DNA of 64,000 bases from Streptomyces diastatochromogenes (GTDB lineage Bacteria; Actinomycetota; Actinomycetes; Streptomycetales; Streptomycetaceae). Below are positions 26,466-34,253 of this stretch, in pieces. The translations under genes were made by a program, and so were the position numbers. The notes beneath the pieces are model-generated. The model saw only the letters and a program-made list of their open reading frames with translations, made no database searches and was not told where the DNA came from. Position 1 is the first letter of the stretch. Every line of letters starts with the position of its first letter. The DNA is taken from contig NZ_MCGQ01000039.1 in NCBI RefSeq assembly GCF_002242805.1, positions 1 through 64,000 on the forward strand, read 5' to 3'.

Positions 26466-26894
26466 TCAGAGCGTTCCCTTCTCCGCACCGCCGGCCTTCT
26501 TGTCGCCCTGTGGATTGAGTTGCTTGATCTCCCACTGAATCTCGTAGAACCGACGGCGCTGCTCCTCTTCGAGGTTGTCGAAGGTCCCCTTCGCACCGAG
26601 AACCGCAATACCCATGGCCTCGATCTGCAGGTGCAGGGTCCTGGAAAGGGTGGTGAGCTTCTCGTGGACGGCGTTGAACGTCCCGTACAGGGCGTCGGCC
26701 TCATGGAAGGCTCCGGCCCCGCTGCTCAGCGACCCCTGACGGATCGACTGCTCCCCGACCCGCGTCGGATTGCCCGCTGACTTCTCAAGGGTCTGCAGCA
26801 CCCCGTCCACCCGGCTGACGAACTTTTTCAGCGCGTCACCGCTGGCCTCCAGGTTCGCCGCCGACACGCCCCCAACCATGTCTGCCGGAAGCAC
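26466..26894 (-). CDS. Small helical WXG-like partner protein
   Basis: 142 aa, almost wholly helical, rich in Leu, Glu and Ala, ending in a Lys/Gly tail (DKKAGGAEKG). No clear WXG, but length and heptad-like pattern fit the WXG100/EspC-like partners placed before large T7SS substrates. GTG at 26894 is preceded by GGAGG six bases upstream; an upstream TTG at 26963 has no such site. First gene of the operon that includes the 601-aa substrate, mycosin 1 and esxBA. Confidence 0.7.
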   Translation of the reverse strand: MLPADMVGGVSAANLEASGDALKKFVSRVDGVLQTLEKSAGNPTRVGEQSIRQGSLSSGAGAFHEADALYGTFNAVHEKLTTLSRTLHLQIEAMGIAVLGAKGTFDNLEEEQRRRFYEIQWEIKQLNPQGDKKAGGAEKGTL

Positions 26895-26992
26895 GACGCT
26901 CCTCCCCGTTTCCCCGTACGCCTCGCGAACGAGACGGCCTGACCACTCGCCGTACGATCGCAAAGCGAGCCGCGTCTCACAACGCTTTTACC

Positions 26993-27021
26993 ACTGTAGT
27001 CAACCTGCTCAACGGGTCCAA
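26993..27021 (-). promoter_or_regulatory. Candidate promoter for the esx substrate operon
   Basis: On the minus strand TTGGAC (27016-27021) and TACAGT (26993-26998) are exactly 17 nt apart, a good sigma-70-like pair about 100 nt upstream of the GTG at 26894. The surrounding 448-nt divergent spacer (26895-27342) holds no gene. On the plus side TAGCGT near 27256 could be a -10 for the gene at 27343, without a clear -35. Confidence 0.5.
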
Positions 27022-27342
27022 CCGGCGTATGTGTTAACTCAGTTACGAGACCGGACCAGGCGCCCCGCTTTGCCCGATTTGCAGGACTGTGACGGGTGGG
27101 TATGTGGTCGTCTCGCCACCGGCACTTCAAGGCACGGGCCAATCGTGACCGCGACTGACACTGATCACGCGGCATCGTTTGCGACCTTCGCAAAACTTCC
27201 ACACCCGACTGATCGCGACTCCACGGCAACGCCCGTGTGGTGCGAACCGACTTGCTAGCGTGATCCAGGCTCTGCCGGAGTCTCAGAGGTTGGGCGGGAG
27301 CAGCAAGCAGTCGAGCACGGCCACGGGGAAGGATCCTGTCAG

Positions 27343-27816
27343 ATGGCATGGGACGAGTGGGAGCAGCTGAAGTCCGAGGCTGCCGAACGCCGTTCGACGC
27401 ACATGCGTCTCAACCAGTTGGCGGCGTCCGACGGCGGAGGCGGTGGCGGGGACCTCGTCGTGCAGCGTGACGACCTGGGTGTTGTCGGGCACGAGGCCCA
27501 TCTCCTCTTCGACGACCTCCGCGCGAAGGCCAACATCGCGGCGGCGGGGTCCGGTAAGGGAGAGGTCGGCTCGACGATGCAGGCCGCGGCCGCGTTGAAG
27601 TCACACAGCTTCCAGATGGGCAGTGCGCTGGAGATGACCGTCGAGATGTGGACGTCCCAGGTCAAGTCCGTGCTGCAGGCGTGTGCACACATCTCCAACC
27701 ACCTCGACTACAGCAAGAAGCGTCACTCGGAGGACGACGCGCAGATCGCGGCCGTCCTACGCAGCCGTGACGGTTCAGCCGTGCCGGCGTCAACGCTCAA
27801 CGAGTACTTCAAGTAG
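27343..27816 (+). CDS. Small helical WXG-like partner (effector module)
   Basis: 157 aa. Starts MAWDEWEQLKSEAAER, then a Gly-run linker (GGGGGG at ~32-37) and a long helical part with MTVEMWTSQVKSVLQAC. No WXG turn in strict form. The GGGGAAGGATCC upstream is an adequate ribosome site. Ends 11 nt before the 749-aa gene, so they form one operon; in other T7SS loci such small helical proteins chaperone the large substrate that follows. No named family recognised. Confidence 0.7.
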   Translation: MAWDEWEQLKSEAAERRSTHMRLNQLAASDGGGGGGDLVVQRDDLGVVGHEAHLLFDDLRAKANIAAAGSGKGEVGSTMQAAAALKSHSFQMGSALEMTVEMWTSQVKSVLQACAHISNHLDYSKKRHSEDDAQIAAVLRSRDGSAVPASTLNEYFK

Positions 27817-27827
27817 GAGGTCCACAG

Positions 27828-30077
27828 GTGTCTCTGAAGTGCACGGACCTCATTGAGGTCGACCTTGACAAGCTCGGCAGCACCGTGACGGACTGGAAGA
27901 AGATGGTCGACGGGCTCAAGACCGCTGCCGAGAACGCCCGCAAGGGCATGAAGGCGAAGTCGGACTCCGCACGGTGGGCCGGCGTCAATGCGACGGTGAC
28001 GCGGGAGTTCATCACCAAGACCGCGAAGGAGATCTCGGACCTCCACACCGAGGCGAACAGCATCTACCAGGTGCTCGACGACGGGCACACGGAGCTCGCC
28101 TCTCTTCAGAAGCAGATCAAGAGGGCCGCGCATGAGGACGCGAGCAATCTCGGCGTCCGGGTGGAGGACCTCGGCGACGGCAAGGTTCGCTGCTACTTCA
28201 TCCATGTCCGCGGTGACTCCGACGAGCGGACCCAGGAACAGCTCGACGCCAAGCAGGAGCTGGAGAACCGGATCAACGGGATCCTGGACCACGCCGGGGA
28301 GATCGACGCCGCAGTCGCTCAGGCACTGGCCAAGAGCCACGGCAACGACCTCTACAACGCCGGCCACAGCAAGTACGAGTCCCTCGACGATGCCGAGGCC
28401 GAGCGCGCCCTCGAACTCGCCCACAAGGGCACAAAAATGACAGACAAAGAGTTCGCCGAATTCAATAGGATCACGAAGTACAACTCGAGGGATCCTGAAT
28501 TTACGACGGAGTTCTACAAGGGTCTGGGCGGCCCCAAAGAAACTCTTGAGTTCTACGGCAAGATGTCGCTCGACGGCACGGACGGCAATGACAAGGCACG
28601 CCTCGCCCTCACACGAGAACTCCAGAGGAACCTCGGTACCGCCCTGGCCACCGCCACCGATCCGGACAACCGCGTCCATCTGCCGCCAAGCTGGGGAACG
28701 GACTTCCGTAAACTGGGAAACCAGGAGATCGAGCTGTATCGGGGGGCGATGAACCAGCCCTACGGGTACCAGATCCTCGGCGGACTGCTCCGGTACGGCA
28801 ACTACGACTCGCGGTTCATCCTCCCCATCGCGGAGCACATCGTCCAGACGCATCACAAGGACCCTGACCGGTTTATGCTCAACAAGCCGCTCAGCAGGGA
28901 CGACCTCGACTACGGCTTCAACCCCTCGGGCAAGGTGGGTGCGGGGTACGACCCCTTGACCAGCGTCCTGGAAGGACTGGGGCACAGTCCTGAAGCGGCA
29001 GAGAAGTTCTTCTCCGACTCGTATACCCCGCTCGCATACAACGAGGACGGCACAGTCAATAAAGACAAGCCGCTCGGCTACACGTACTTCGACGAGCTGA
29101 CGAAGAAGGACTTCAAGTGGCCCGCTGACAGCCTTGAAGCGCCGGGCGAGGACGCCGCCAAAAGGGCGGTCGGCTACCCGCAGGACGCCCTGGGTCACGC
29201 CCTGGAAGCGGCAACCACCGGCTTGCCCTATGGCAGCGATGCCGTGTCACCGCCGCACTCCAAGGACGCTGCCGCCATATTCCACAAGATCGTCGAGCAC
29301 TACGGAACGAACCCCTCATACCTCGACGAGTCACCCATGAGTGACAGCCTCGGGAACATTACCGCCGACTACATGCGCGACGTGCAGGGTGCGTTCATGG
29401 GAGACGGCGGGGCCATGGCGGGAAGTCACGGGGCGAGCGCGCACCTCGGAGACCTTGACGTCAAGACCAATCCCGAGGGGCTTTCGCCCGGTGTCCTGAA
29501 GAACTTCCTGGCGGAAGTAGGGAAGGATCCCGACGCCTACGGGGCCATCATCAACTCCCAGCAGACCGTCACCACGGACCTCGTCAACGAAGCCTTCCAT
29601 GACGCGGACAAGTACAAGGAGCTGGCTCCCGAGGTCGCGAACCGCGTTCACCCCGGGGGTGAGATCGCCGGCATCATGGCGGAATCCCGTACACAGGCGG
29701 TCTACGACGAGAAAATTGCCAAGGATGCCGAATTCAACGAAGGGGTCGCTACGGCGGACAAGTGGGCCGGGCGGATCATCGGCATGGGGATAGGAAAGAT
29801 TCCGGTGGGCGGTGAGGTGGCCGGCTGGGTCGTGGAGGACATCCAGGAGTCGGTCGTCGAACATTACACTCACGATTCGAGTGAGGAAGCCCATCAGGAA
29901 CGGGACACCTTTCTGGAGAGCCAGAGGATGAGCTCTGCGGACGCAATCTACGATTCCACGTACACGGCGGCCAAGGAAGCCGGTTATAACGACACCAATG
30001 CACGCAGCCAGGCCGAAGCAGCCCGGCTACAGATCCTCGAGAGCTATGGCATGGGCCGCCAGAGGGCAGGGAACTAG
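27828..30077 (+). CDS. WXG-headed 749-aa T7SS effector candidate
   Basis: The N-terminus is a WXG100-like hairpin: Trp-Ala-Gly at 50-52 and the export pattern Tyr80-xxx-Asp84. A long, mostly helical body follows, resembling the uncharacterised actinobacterial DUF6571-type proteins (assignment from memory). Near residues 645-665 there is a small-residue hydrophobic stretch with Gly every few positions (GMGIGKIPVGGEVAGW), which could enter a membrane. No nuclease, NADase or protease motif is visible. GTG at 27828 has AGGAGG seven bases upstream. GC and codon bias dip in places (28430-28520), hinting at transfer. Confidence 0.75.
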   Translation: MSLKCTDLIEVDLDKLGSTVTDWKKMVDGLKTAAENARKGMKAKSDSARWAGVNATVTREFITKTAKEISDLHTEANSIYQVLDDGHTELASLQKQIKRAAHEDASNLGVRVEDLGDGKVRCYFIHVRGDSDERTQEQLDAKQELENRINGILDHAGEIDAAVAQALAKSHGNDLYNAGHSKYESLDDAEAERALELAHKGTKMTDKEFAEFNRITKYNSRDPEFTTEFYKGLGGPKETLEFYGKMSLDGTDGNDKARLALTRELQRNLGTALATATDPDNRVHLPPSWGTDFRKLGNQEIELYRGAMNQPYGYQILGGLLRYGNYDSRFILPIAEHIVQTHHKDPDRFMLNKPLSRDDLDYGFNPSGKVGAGYDPLTSVLEGLGHSPEAAEKFFSDSYTPLAYNEDGTVNKDKPLGYTYFDELTKKDFKWPADSLEAPGEDAAKRAVGYPQDALGHALEAATTGLPYGSDAVSPPHSKDAAAIFHKIVEHYGTNPSYLDESPMSDSLGNITADYMRDVQGAFMGDGGAMAGSHGASAHLGDLDVKTNPEGLSPGVLKNFLAEVGKDPDAYGAIINSQQTVTTDLVNEAFHDADKYKELAPEVANRVHPGGEIAGIMAESRTQAVYDEKIAKDAEFNEGVATADKWAGRIIGMGIGKIPVGGEVAGWVVEDIQESVVEHYTHDSSEEAHQERDTFLESQRMSSADAIYDSTYTAAKEAGYNDTNARSQAEAARLQILESYGMGRQRAGN

Positions 30078-30083
30078 AGTCAC

Positions 30084-30710
30084 GTGAAGAAAATGAGGGA
30101 AGAGCGGCGATCCAAGACGTGGGTCGCATGGGCCTCGATCGGCGTACTTGCCGCTGCCGGAGTGGTGGTGTGGCAGGTCTGGCCCTCCGAAGTTACTGCC
30201 GTTTCCGTGCCATCGCGAGTCTGCGAGGATTCCCTGTCCGGCGTCCCGGTGAGGGCACTGCTGCCGGAGACGGGGAAGCCTTTCTCGGAAGGCTATTCAT
30301 TCGGCTTCAACCCGTCGAATACTCGCGAATTGAAGCGGCCCGGGATTTGCAACCTTTCCGGCGGCGGAAAGTCTGTGAAAATCGAAACAGAAATACTACG
30401 GAAGTCCGAATATACGATGGAGGACGTCGCCCGCGACGCGAGCAAATCCGGCAGCACCAGCATTGTTCTCGGTAGCACCAGAGGATTCCACCGGGGGGCG
30501 ACCGCCTCACTATTCGTCAACTGCACCTACCATACCGGCGACGAAACGCAGTTGCTGTCAGTCGATGTCACGTACGAAAAGACAACCGAGCGCTCCGACA
30601 TCAAGGAAATGGCGTCGCTGGCGTCCGACACCATTCGACTCATGGCCGGGAAAATTTGGCTCTGCGAGGAAGCTGCCGACCTGCCGAACGGCCAGCCGCA
30701 AGTCGGTTGA
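30084..30710 (+). CDS. Membrane-anchored protein, possible immunity or accessory protein
   Basis: 208 aa. A basic start and one N-terminal transmembrane segment (~14-33, WASIGVLAAAGVVVWQVW), then an outside domain with cysteines at about 47, 90, 150 and 195 that could form disulfides. It begins 6 nt after the 749-aa gene and shares its more A/T-containing codon use. By position it could protect against, or help deploy, that protein; nothing in the sequence proves either. The DUF3558-like lipoprotein family is a possible relative, but no lipobox is present. Confidence 0.65.
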   Translation: MKKMREERRSKTWVAWASIGVLAAAGVVVWQVWPSEVTAVSVPSRVCEDSLSGVPVRALLPETGKPFSEGYSFGFNPSNTRELKRPGICNLSGGGKSVKIETEILRKSEYTMEDVARDASKSGSTSIVLGSTRGFHRGATASLFVNCTYHTGDETQLLSVDVTYEKTTERSDIKEMASLASDTIRLMAGKIWLCEEAADLPNGQPQVG

Positions 30711-30720
30711 TCCCTCATCC

Positions 30721-30942
30721 CTAGCCGCCCAGGCCGGCTACCGCGATCAGGCCGCTACCGTAACCACCACGAACGTGCCGAGGCGGGTGTTTCGGTCGTC
30801 GGCAGTTTCGCCGAAGCGGGGCGGGGTGACGGAAGGGGCCTCAGCCTTGCGCACGCCTTCGTCGGCCTTCGGGGACTCGACGGGGTGGGCGCGGTCCACA
30901 TCAACATGTTCGTGCACAGCACTCGCCGGGATAACACAACGC
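30721..30942 (-). pseudogene. Decayed mycosin C-terminus
   Basis: Read on the minus strand, this gives HPVESPKADEGVRKAEAPSV then PPRFGETADDRNTRLGTFVVV. This matches, position by position, the C-terminal linker of mycosin 2 (HPVESPKPENGVAKGEAPSV, PLHFGETADERNSRMGTYVVV). A one-base shift then restores GLIAVAGLGG, the start of the membrane anchor, before a stop. The protease domain is absent. The flanking 30943-31199 shows nothing I can identify. Confidence 0.85.
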
Positions 30943-31199
30943 AGGCGCCTGGTGCAGCTCAGGTTTCGGTGTGGGCCACCCGCGATCGGCTACTGAAAGG
31001 CGAGCGTCCTACCGAAGACGCTTGGAGAGTTGAAGGCGTAGTCGATCGCAGCCGAGCAACTCCCACCAAGAACATCACGGTTCGAGCATATGGCCCCGGC
31101 GATCACTTCGCCCGCGGCCGCCCTGTCTGCACCACAGATCAGTCGCCATACCCAGCGGGAGGAGACCAAAGCCCCCGCCCATCTCACCCGTCAGCAGTC

Positions 31200-32201
31200 A
31201 TGTCCCCAGCCTCGGCGCCGCGCTCCATCCGGTTCCCCCTGAAGACCACGATCGCTGCCGTGTGTCTGGTCATGGCCGGAGGTATCGGGACGTGGCTCTG
31301 GCTCGGCTCGGGCGGCGCCTCTGGGACGTGTCAGGAGCTGGTGGGGGACAAGCGCATACGATCGGCGCTGGGGTCGGAGTATCGAAGCCATCTCAGCTGC
31401 TCTGAGCTGGGAGCCGCTGTCAAGCGGGCCACCATGGGGGCCACGGCGGGCAGACACTCCCTTCAGCAGGCGCGGTCCATGCAGAACCTGCTGCTGTCTA
31501 TGGACGACACGGCGGGAACCGGCTCGGCGGAGGTGGAGCCCGCCCTGGCCGTTCCCTTCTCCGAGGCGCTGGCCGACTACGCGGACGACACGGACCAGAT
31601 CCTGACCTCGGTGAACGTCGACTACATCCGGGCGGACACCTCGTCCACATCCCCGTGGCAGGACGAGGCCGGCGTGCACATGTCCGTCTCGGTGGACTCC
31701 CTGCTCCATGTCGTACGGGCGATATCGCACAGCCCTGCCGCCTACGCCACAGTGCGGGAGGCCGCCACCCGGCACATCTCGGCCGACCTCGCGGCGACCC
31801 CCCGCAGCGCCGGGAAGGACACGCTGAGCCTCCGCGCCAAGCTCGGCGCCCGGATCCTGGGCTCCTTGGACGGCGTGGCGGAGAAGGTCACGCAGGCACA
31901 GGGGCGGGGTCAGGCGCAGAAGTGGGGCGCGGACGTTGTCGCGCGCCTCTCGGCGAACGCCGTGGCACCGCCCGCCTACCATGCGGACCCCACCGGTCAT
32001 CTGCTGAACTCGTGGAAGCGCGAGCTGAAGGACGCCGGCCCGAAGAACGCGCTCACGCGGCTGGAGGCGCAGAGCATGGACATGACCCGCCTGTGGGCCC
32101 AGGGTCTGGGGCTCGACCAGGGGTTGAAAGACTCATTGCCGTACGACTCCCGCGACAACGCGGCCGCTGCCCGCACCGACGCCCTCAGCAAGCTGCGCTG
32201 A
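31200..32201 (+). CDS. Membrane-anchored protein of unknown function
   Basis: 333 aa. One N-terminal membrane segment (~16-36, AAVCLVMAGGIGTWLWLG) followed by a large, mostly helical outside domain with two early cysteines (GTCQEL, LSCSEL) likely bridged. Repeated heptad-like stretches include SLRAKLGARILGSLDGVAEKV and LTRLEAQSMDMTRLWAQ. ATG at 31200 has only a weak ribosome site. It lies between a decayed mycosin and a decayed kinase, so it belongs to the unstable part of the locus. No family recognised. Confidence 0.65.
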   Translation: MSPASAPRSIRFPLKTTIAAVCLVMAGGIGTWLWLGSGGASGTCQELVGDKRIRSALGSEYRSHLSCSELGAAVKRATMGATAGRHSLQQARSMQNLLLSMDDTAGTGSAEVEPALAVPFSEALADYADDTDQILTSVNVDYIRADTSSTSPWQDEAGVHMSVSVDSLLHVVRAISHSPAAYATVREAATRHISADLAATPRSAGKDTLSLRAKLGARILGSLDGVAEKVTQAQGRGQAQKWGADVVARLSANAVAPPAYHADPTGHLLNSWKRELKDAGPKNALTRLEAQSMDMTRLWAQGLGLDQGLKDSLPYDSRDNAAAARTDALSKLR

Positions 32202-32260
32202 CCTCAGTCGAACGGCCCGCCCGAGCGCGCTCCTCACCTGCCATCGGCCCCGGGTTCGAC

Positions 32261-32585
32261 CTACGTCACCCAGAGCCACCAGGCGGTGCCGCCCGCGTCG
32301 GCAAGGGCGACCGGGCCGCCGACCGCGAGGGCCGTCAACAAGCGGCGACGGAGAGGTCGCCCGGCGCACTGGTTCCGGGCAGGGTGGTCAGCTCGTGCAG
32401 GTGGCGCTCCCGCCGCTGGATGTCCGCGGCAACGGGCCCGTGACGTCATACGCGGTCGGTGCCGCGCGGCGCAGCGAACGCCTGAGCGACCGCGGCCGGG
32501 GCGGGCCGGTGTGCAAGGTCCTTGGCCAGGCACGAGCCGATCAGGGCCTGGAGGACAGGTCGGCTGGATCCGGGTAGCCGTCGAC
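32261..32585 (-). pseudogene. Decayed Ser/Thr kinase fragment
   Basis: On the minus strand the reading LQALIGSCLAKDLAHRPAPA aligns with the end of the kinase domain of the protein at 16945 (LQSLILPCLAKEPAARPAPP). After DRV a TGA (32446-32448) stands where the intact gene has Trp. Beyond it GPVAADIQRRERHL matches GPVADAIREREVAA. A frame change then gives RRLLTALAVGG and GGTAWWLW, the counterpart of the membrane segment. So at least one nonsense mutation and one frameshift; the N-lobe and propeller are gone. Confidence 0.85.
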
Positions 32586-32723
32586 GATGAAGCTCACCTG
32601 CGCTGCGGCGACACCTACCCCCAACTGGCCTACGCCTTCCGGATCGGCGTCTCCGCCGTCTGCCGCTGCGCTACGGGGGCGGTCGACGTCCTGGCCGCGC
32701 TCAGACCCAGTCTTGCCGCGTGA
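32563..32723 (+). mobile_element. Truncated IS5-type transposase (HTH part)
   Basis: The frame ending at 32723 encodes WIRVAVDDEAHLRCGDTYPQ then LAYAFRIGVSAVCRCATGAV and ends LAALRPSLAA. This is the pattern of the helix-turn-helix head (HTH_Tnp_4) of IS5/IS112-type DDE transposases. The catalytic part is missing and no terminal inverted repeats are evident. It abuts the kinase remnant. The rest of 32724-32926 shows no gene. Confidence 0.65.
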
Positions 32724-32914
32724 GTGCGGACCACGAGCAGTCCCGGCGTTCGTGATACGACATCGTCAAGGGTGTCCTCGTGCTTCACCGCACCTCATCG
32801 TGCGCCGTGACGGCCCGGACGAACGTGACTTTGTTCAGTCGCCAAGGAACTGGCGTCTCCGGACGTCTGCGGCCAAACGGAAGGCGCCGTTCACCGCGTC
32901 ACCCCCGCCCGCCA

Positions 32915-32920
32915 TAATCT
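32915..32920 (+). promoter_or_regulatory. Candidate -10 for a leaderless transcript
   Basis: TAATCT ends 6 nt before the ATG at 32927, so transcription would start at or next to the start codon. There is no ribosome binding site. The -35 is unclear (TTCACC at 19 nt). Confidence 0.45.
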
Positions 32921-32926
32921 GGGGAC

Positions 32927-33640
32927 ATGGAGCATTGGGCTGGGGAACTGATCAAGTGGTCGCTGTTCGCCTTCATCGCGGGAATGTTCGTCCTCGTGTT
33001 CACGGTGTCGGCGCGCGGACGCAAGAAGGATGCGCGGATCAGAGAGGGCTATGAGCAGCTTGCCCGGATCGCACCGGAACGTGGGTGGACATATCAGACA
33101 CGCGTGCAAGGGGAGATCGATCAGTACTGCGGCGTGCGTCCCTTTCCTGGCCGCGGGAGCAATCTGCGCGCCTGGCACTACACCACGGGAGAGTTCCGCG
33201 GTCGTACCTTCAAGTACTTCGAGTACCGCTCCATGAACCTTCAGTCGGGCGCGGACACCGGGGAACGCAAGCAGCCCAACATCGAGTCCGTTTTCATCGT
33301 CACGGCGCCTGGCTCCGGGCCGTTCGTGCAGATACTCCGTCCGAGCGTGCTGGACACACTGTTCGACCGGAGGGCCAAGATGCAGCTCGGTGTGCCGGAA
33401 TTCGATAAGAACTTCCGGGTCATCACCCGGGATGAGGATTTTGTCCGCAACGCTCTGAGCCACACCGTGGTGCCCTATCTGACGACAGACCCGAAGACCA
33501 GGTCCTCGCTCCAGCTGCGCGACAACGAACTGTTCACGTGGTACCGGGGCCCCCTGACTCCACAGGCCGTCGACGAGAAGCTGAACTACCTGTGCGATGT
33601 CCTGGACCGGGTTCCGGAACGGGCTTGGAGCGCCGCCTGA
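32927..33640 (+). CDS. Single-pass membrane protein, paralogue of the one at 36027
   Basis: 237 aa. N-terminal membrane segment (~10-28) then a basic ARGRKKDAR and a soluble alpha/beta domain. Shared with the 229-aa protein at 36027: a Gly-Trp-Thr-Tyr motif, a Gly-Val-x-Pro-Phe-Pro motif, FEYR, V(I/S)VT(A/T)PG and the C-terminal LNYLCDVLDRVPERAW. Family not recognised; the fold recalls DUF3137-like proteins. Probably leaderless. The two paralogues bracket the WXG module at 33.7-35.9 kb. Confidence 0.75.
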   Translation: MEHWAGELIKWSLFAFIAGMFVLVFTVSARGRKKDARIREGYEQLARIAPERGWTYQTRVQGEIDQYCGVRPFPGRGSNLRAWHYTTGEFRGRTFKYFEYRSMNLQSGADTGERKQPNIESVFIVTAPGSGPFVQILRPSVLDTLFDRRAKMQLGVPEFDKNFRVITRDEDFVRNALSHTVVPYLTTDPKTRSSLQLRDNELFTWYRGPLTPQAVDEKLNYLCDVLDRVPERAWSAA

Positions 33641-33648
33641 GCAACATC

Positions 33649-33699
33649 AGAGTGCCCGTTTTCCCGAGGCCGGCTGGGTCGCGGGAAGACGGGCACTCT
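33649..33699. terminator. Bidirectional hairpin
   Basis: AGAGTGCCCGT (33649-33659) pairs with 33689-33699, and TTCCCG within pairs with CGGGAA near the other arm. Lies between convergent genes ending at 33640 and 33705. Confidence 0.7.
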
Positions 33700-33704
33700 G
33701 TCGT

Positions 33705-34220
33705 TCAGTCGGAGTCTTCCTCGGCCGGGCGCACGGTCCGCAGGAAGGCCTTGAAGTCGTCCAGCACCTCGGCCATCTGGCTCGGCTTCGCGGTGAGGAC
33801 GAGTTCGATCACCGCGCGCTTCGCCGTGTTCCTGACGTCCTCCATGCCGAGGTACACCTGGCTCTGGAGCAGCTCCAGCGGCTCGCCCTTCAGGGTGGTG
33901 TGGAGGCGGAGGTTCTGGACCACGCCGGGGGCGTCCGTCAGACCCGGGATATCCGGGGTGCCCACCTCGGACTTCTTGACGACCTCCACGGTTCCCGCCT
34001 GTTCGAGCCGGGGCACCGACTCGTCGGCGATCTGCCACATGGTGGCGCTGTCGTTGCGCATCTGCCCGGCGATGGTGATGTTCGCCGTGAACCCACCGTC
34101 GACGGAGGCGGGGTGGAGCGCGACGAAGGCGGCGCCGGGTGCTCCCACCTCGTCCGGCGGCGCCGCCTGCCAGCCGTCCGGCAACGAGAACGAGATCTTG
34201 ACCGGCAGTGTGGCCGCCAT
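33705..34220 (-). CDS. LpqN/Mog1-fold-like protein in T7SS module
   Basis: 171 aa, no signal peptide. Starts LPVKISFSLPDGWQAAPPDE and alternates strands and helices (TANITIAGQM, VYLGMEDV, VIELVLTAKPSQ) in the manner of DcrB/LpqN/Mog1 domains often found with actinobacterial secretion systems. Last gene of a three-gene minus-strand operon with the WXG-headed 423-aa protein. A chaperone or accessory role is inferred from position only. Confidence 0.65.
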   Translation of the reverse strand: MAATLPVKISFSLPDGWQAAPPDEVGAPGAAFVALHPASVDGGFTANITIAGQMRNDSATMWQIADESVPRLEQAGTVEVVKKSEVGTPDIPGLTDAPGVVQNLRLHTTLKGEPLELLQSQVYLGMEDVRNTAKRAVIELVLTAKPSQMAEVLDDFKAFLRTVRPAEEDSD

Positions 34221-34253
34221 GATGCTCCCTTCCTTGATGAGCGTCAGCTCAGC

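Noticed and set aside
30990..31187. A 65-codon minus-strand frame
   Set aside because: No ribosome site, no family similarity, and located among gene remnants.
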